Shown: in pieces, positions 60,803 through 64,000 of the stretch | Layout of the letters: each line of letters opens with the position of its first letter | How positions within the stretch are numbered: the stretch's first letter is position 1 | Assembly: GCF_016881005.1 (NCBI RefSeq) | Contig: NZ_JACOPV010000010.1 | Coordinates: forward strand, 186,001 to 250,000 | Direction: 5' to 3' | DNA from: Pseudomonas arcuscaelestis | Lineage (GTDB): Bacteria; Pseudomonadota; Gammaproteobacteria; Pseudomonadales; Pseudomonadaceae | DNA length: 64,000 nucleotides | Made by a program: the position numbers and the translations under genes | The notes under the pieces: model-generated | Databases searched by the model: none | What the model was told of the DNA's origin: nothing | The model's input: the letters and a program-made list of their open reading frames with translations, nothing else

Positions 60803-61694
60803 CGTGCCTATCGCCTTGCTGATCGCACTGGGGCGTGCACTGAGGAGCCACGGGTTTCTCGGCGAAGCATTCTGGCCCGCCGCCGAACGCCTGAGCTATT
60901 TCGTATTGTTACCCGCGTTGTTCACCCATGGCCTGGCTACTGCTGATCTTGGCGGGCTGCCAGTGCTCGACATGGTAACTGTGCTGTTGCTTTCGACCCT
61001 GATTGGCGGGAGCCTGCTGGTGCTGTGCAAGAGCCTGGTGGCTGACGATGGTGCCAGCTTTACATCGGTTTTCCAGGGTGGCGTGCGGTTTAACAACTAC
61101 ATCGGCGCAACATTGGCCGCCGGAATTTATGGCACCGGCGGTATCGCTCTGGCAGCAGTGGCGAATGCTGCCATCGTGCCAACGGTGAACATCCTGTGCG
61201 TGATGGTATTTGCACGTTACAGCGGTATACGTAGCTCGCCCGCCAGCGTCATCAAGGCAATTTTCAGCAACCCGCTGATTGTCGGGTGCGCCGCCGGTAT
61301 TGCCCTGAGAGTCACCGGTATCGGCCTTCCAGCGGGTATCGAACCGACCATCAAGGCGCTCGGTCAGGCTGCGTTGCCACTGGGTTTACTATGCGTGGGG
61401 GCAGCACTGGGCAGCAGCGCGCAAGGGCTTGGTCCTCGCCCGCTAGTGGCCGCCTCGTTGTTCAAGTTCGTGGTCCTGCCATTAACTACCTACGGCGTGT
61501 GCCAGCTGTTCGGGCTTAGCGGCCAAGCGGCAATCGTCGCCCTACTGTTTCAGGCACTGCCAACGGCGTCGTCGTCTTATGTAATGGCCAGGCAGATGGG
61601 CGGCAACGCTCCACTGATGGCCAACATCATTGCCTTGCAAACCTTGCTGGCAGCGCTGACCCTGCCGATAATGCTGAGCCTGACCCTGACTTGA
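60777..61694 (+). CDS. AEC-family (auxin efflux carrier-type) transporter
   Basis: Polytopic membrane protein of 305 residues with about ten helices (LILATIVPIALLIALGRAL, VTVLLLSTLIGGSLLVL, LPLGLLCVGAALGSSAQGLG, AIVALLFQALPTASSSYVMARQMGG). The two-half repeat and the YFVLLPALFTHGLA segment are typical of the bacterial AEC family, which moves organic acids or similar anions. AGGGAAA precedes ATG 60777. It follows the ABC uptake genes by 177 bases; no link to them is proven. Confidence 0.88.
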   Translation: MLNLILATIVPIALLIALGRALRSHGFLGEAFWPAAERLSYFVLLPALFTHGLATADLGGLPVLDMVTVLLLSTLIGGSLLVLCKSLVADDGASFTSVFQGGVRFNNYIGATLAAGIYGTGGIALAAVANAAIVPTVNILCVMVFARYSGIRSSPASVIKAIFSNPLIVGCAAGIALRVTGIGLPAGIEPTIKALGQAALPLGLLCVGAALGSSAQGLGPRPLVAASLFKFVVLPLTTYGVCQLFGLSGQAAIVALLFQALPTASSSYVMARQMGGNAPLMANIIALQTLLAALTLPIMLSLTLT

Positions 61695-61697
61695 ACC

Positions 61698-61728
61698 TGC
61701 ATGGCGTGCACGGTAGTGGTGCCATGCA
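61698..61728. terminator. hairpin after the AEC gene
   Basis: TGCATGGC and GCCATGCA pair over eight bases around a 15-base loop that itself can fold, between the AEC stop and the end of the convergent binding-protein gene. No T tract follows, so confidence is limited. Confidence 0.45.
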
Positions 61729-61743
61729 CGCAGGCAGCAAAGG

Positions 61744-62844
61744 CTATTTATCCGACTTGATGCTGGTCCAGACACGCGTGCGTACACGCTCAAGCTTCTG
61801 TGGCAGCGGTTGCACTACATACAGCTTTGTCAGTGCTTGCGAGGTGGGCGTCAGGTTGGGGTTGCCGGTGATCTCGGGGTTTATCAGCGCCAACGAATCT
61901 TTGTTGGCATTGGGATAGCCGAGGAAATCGCTGATCGGGGCAATGACGTTCGGATCCATCAGATTGTTGAGGAATTCATGGGCCTCAGCCACGTTTTTCG
62001 CACTTTTGGGAATCGCGAACGTGTCGAACCAGATTGGCGCACCTTCTTTGGGCAAACGCCAGTCGACCACGACGCCATTACCTGCCTCTTTAGCGCGGTT
62101 GCCAAACTGGTAGAAGCTTCCGGAATAGCCAATGGCCACGCAGATATCGCCATTGGCGATGTCGGTCATGTATTTGGCAGAATTGAAATAGGTGACATAA
62201 GGACGAACCTTGAGCATCAAGGCCTTGGCCTTTTCGTAGTCCTCAGGGTTTTGGCTGTTGGGATTCAGTCCGAGGTAGTGCAACGCAAGCGGCAAAATCT
62301 CCGAAGGTGAATCAAGCATTGCCACCCCACAGGATTTGAGCTTCTGCATGTTCTCCGGCTTGAATACCAAGTCCCAGCTGTCCACTGGCGCCTGTTCACC
62401 CAACGCAGCCTTGACCTTGGCTGGATTGAAACCAATCAACACCGTGCCGTACATATAGGGGACGCCGTACTGGTTGCCCGGATCATTACTGTCGAGCAGC
62501 TTGAGCAATACCGGGTCCTGATGACTCCAGTTGGGCAACTTGCTCTTGTCCAGCTTCTGAAAGACGCCGGCCTTTATTTGGGTATCGAGAAACTGATTGG
62601 AAGGCACGACCAGATCGTAGCCCGAATTGCCGGTAAGCAGCTTGGCTTCCAGGGATTCGTTGGTATCGAAGGTATCCCAGGTGACCTTGATACCCGACTT
62701 GGCAGCAAAGTCCTTGGGCACCGATGGCAAGATATAGTCAGCCCAGTTGTACACCCTCAACTCTCGCACTTCAGCATTCACGGTGCCGGCTAACAGCGTC
62801 AAAGCTCCGGCGCCGACAGCAAGTATACGTTTAAGTGTGGCCAT
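61744..62844 (-). CDS. periplasmic polyamine-binding protein (SpuD/PotF family)
   Basis: Solute-binding protein of 366 residues for polyamines. A signal peptide is at 1-24 (LAVGAGALTLLAGTVNA). The family motifs are VYNWADYILPSVPKDFAAKSG, WDTFDTNESLEAKLLTGNSGYDLVVPSNQFLDTQI, NQYGVPYMYGTVLIGFN, and VAIGYSGSFYQFGNRA. These residues (Trp, Asp, Tyr) line the polyamine pocket in SpuD. ATG 62844 has GGGGGAAA upstream. It is a second such protein in the window, again without adjacent permease or ATPase genes. The sensor-kinase gene behind it is 114 bases upstream on the same strand. Confidence 0.9.
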   Translation of the reverse strand: MATLKRILAVGAGALTLLAGTVNAEVRELRVYNWADYILPSVPKDFAAKSGIKVTWDTFDTNESLEAKLLTGNSGYDLVVPSNQFLDTQIKAGVFQKLDKSKLPNWSHQDPVLLKLLDSNDPGNQYGVPYMYGTVLIGFNPAKVKAALGEQAPVDSWDLVFKPENMQKLKSCGVAMLDSPSEILPLALHYLGLNPNSQNPEDYEKAKALMLKVRPYVTYFNSAKYMTDIANGDICVAIGYSGSFYQFGNRAKEAGNGVVVDWRLPKEGAPIWFDTFAIPKSAKNVAEAHEFLNNLMDPNVIAPISDFLGYPNANKDSLALINPEITGNPNLTPTSQALTKLYVVQPLPQKLERVRTRVWTSIKSDK

Positions 62845-62958
62845 GGATTGTTTCCCCCAAGTTTGGCCTTCAGATTCTTGCTGAGCGTTTTGCCGGTTTA
62901 CAGTGTGTGGTTGGCCAAAAAGAGATCGCAATGGCCATTTTCGTGTAACTACGTTGCC

Positions 62959-64000
62959 CTAGTGCTCCGCCCTCGCTGGCAGTTCTATGTTGACACGCAA
63001 GCCTCCCAAGGGACTGTCTTGCAGGGTCATGTGCCCACTCCAGACTTCGACGATGTCGCGCACGATGCCCAGGCCCAGGCCATGACCATCGATCTGTTCA
63101 TCAAGCCGGGTTCCACGCTCGAGAACTTGCTCGCGCTCCGACACAGGTATTCCAGGCCCATCATCGTCGACAACAAGCAGGTAGCGACCCGGTTGCTCCT
63201 CGATGCTCAAACGCACTTCGCTGTCGGCCCACTTGCAGGCGTTGTCGAGCAAGTTTCCGAGCAGTTCGAGCAAGTCTTCGCGATCCCACGGCAGCACTAG
63301 ACCGGGACGTACCTGCTGACTCAGCTGCAAACCGTGGCCATGGATCATACTCAGGGTCGAAAGCAGCCCTGGCAGCTCGGCATCGCAATCAAATTGCGCA
63401 CCCGGCAACGCATCACCCGCGAGCCGCGCACGATTGAGCTCACGGCTAAGGCGCTGCTGGATCTGCTGCAGTTGTTCGCGCAATTGCACGCGTACCTGCG
63501 GTGCATCCTTGAGTTGCTCGCTGGAGGCCAGACTCAAGAGCACCGCCAACGGTGTCTTCAGTGCGTGGCCAAGATTGCCCAAGGCATTACGTGAGCGACG
63601 CAGACTGTCTTCGGTATGGGCCAGCAGATGGTTGATCTGCGCGACCAAGGGTTCGAGCTCGCTGGGCACCTGTGTGTCGAGCTGAGAGCGCTTGCCTTGC
63701 TGCAACTGAGCAATCTGCACGCGTACGCGTTCGAGTGGACGCAGCGATCGTGTGACAGTAATGCGCTGCAGGATCAACACCAGGATCAGCGCAACCAGCC
63801 CCATTCCCAGGCCGATCTGCTTCATGCGCCGAAACTGATCCCGCACCGGGGTGTAATCTTGAGCCACGCTGATTGCAATGGACTGACCAAAGCGCCGGTA
63901 GTCGCTGCGCAATACCAACAGTTGCTGGTTTTCGGGCCCTAACTCCAGGTCTGTGTACAGGCCGCTATTGGCCGGTGCAGGCATATCGAGGTCCCAAAGT
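62959..64000 (-). CDS. sensor histidine kinase (5' truncated by window)
   Basis: Membrane sensor kinase whose start lies beyond the window; the frame is open to the last base. The visible 346 or so residues include a periplasmic part (GPENQQLLVLRSDYRRFGQSIAISVAQDYTPVRDQFRRM), a membrane helix (IGLGMGLVALILVLILQRI), a HAMP-like linker, the H-box LGNLGHALKTPLAVLL with phospho-accepting His, and the ATPase motifs LLGNLLDNACKWAD, DDDGPGIP and GHGLGLGIV. The layout is that of OmpR-linked PhoQ-like kinases. The partner regulator should lie just outside. The signal is unknown. Confidence 0.88.
   Translation of the reverse strand, partial: LWDLDMPAPANSGLYTDLELGPENQQLLVLRSDYRRFGQSIAISVAQDYTPVRDQFRRMKQIGLGMGLVALILVLILQRITVTRSLRPLERVRVQIAQLQQGKRSQLDTQVPSELEPLVAQINHLLAHTEDSLRRSRNALGNLGHALKTPLAVLLSLASSEQLKDAPQVRVQLREQLQQIQQRLSRELNRARLAGDALPGAQFDCDAELPGLLSTLSMIHGHGLQLSQQVRPGLVLPWDREDLLELLGNLLDNACKWADSEVRLSIEEQPGRYLLVVDDDGPGIPVSEREQVLERGTRLDEQIDGHGLGLGIVRDIVEVWSGHMTLQDSPLGGLRVNIELPARAEH

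Noticed and set aside
1..64000. tRNA, rRNA, CRISPR, IS elements and Pseudomonas REP sequences
   Set aside because: Reading both strands by eye, I found no transposase or integrase frame, no regularly spaced repeats, no cloverleaf-like stretch and no recognisable REP element; a covariance search would be needed to exclude a divergent RNA.

Overview
The window reads as chromosomal DNA of a Pseudomonas, most likely of the P. putida group. The strongest markers are an A-rich, sigma54-driven RNA between mvaB and an mgtC-type gene (the CrcY locus of P. putida), pvdQ beside a Fur-like gene (as PA2385/PA2384 in P. aeruginosa), and a BfiSR-type two-component pair divergent from an acyl-CoA synthetase/acyl-CoA dehydrogenase pair. 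I found no rRNA, tRNA, IS element, CRISPR array or prophage. Gene density is high and most genes are typical core or near-core Pseudomonas functions. Family assignments come from recognising sequence motifs, not from database searches.

Layout. 1-9.2 kb: a TonB-dependent receptor cut by the window edge, a PerM-type membrane protein, a small unknown protein, an ANR/FNR-type oxygen sensor, trhP (tRNA U34 hydroxylation) behind a perfect ANR box, then pvdQ and a Fur-like winged-helix protein. 9.2-16.2 kb: an orphan Mor-type regulator, the tamA-tamB outer-membrane assembly pair and an acetyltransferase. 16.3-21 kb: xthA, a PstS-OmpA fusion behind a Pho box, a TerC-family protein with a structured leader, and an acyl-CoA dehydrogenase. 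21-30 kb: a LysR regulator, liuR-mvaB (leucine degradation), crcY (catabolite-repression control RNA), an MgtC-type protein, ccoG, a MocR regulator, an SDR and a fatty-acid hydroxylase/sterol-desaturase-type enzyme.

30-37 kb: a copper module (copA, copB, a DUF411 protein, a DedA-like protein) behind a cop box, then DinB-like, ZapE-like and PQQ-type sugar dehydrogenase genes. 37-44.2 kb: an agmatinase/polyamine-binding-protein/LysR module, then a sigma-anti-sigma-receptor iron-signalling set with a Fur box. 44.3-52.8 kb: envelope and stress proteins, the BfiSR-like pair facing a DmdB/DmdC-like fatty-acid pair, and a second FecR-type anti-sigma gene with no partner. 52.9-64 kb: an Na+/H+ antiporter-family transporter, a chemoreceptor with a FliA promoter, an unusual subtilase without a signal peptide, a betaine/choline-type ABC uptake pair without ATPase, an AEC transporter, a second polyamine-binding protein, and a sensor kinase cut by the window end.

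Themes: iron acquisition and signalling, oxygen response, polyamine sensing and uptake, and control of carbon-source use. The most informative non-coding signals are the ANR box of trhP, the sigma54 promoter and six A-rich Hfq motifs of crcY, the Pho box, the LiuR palindrome and the FliA promoter.
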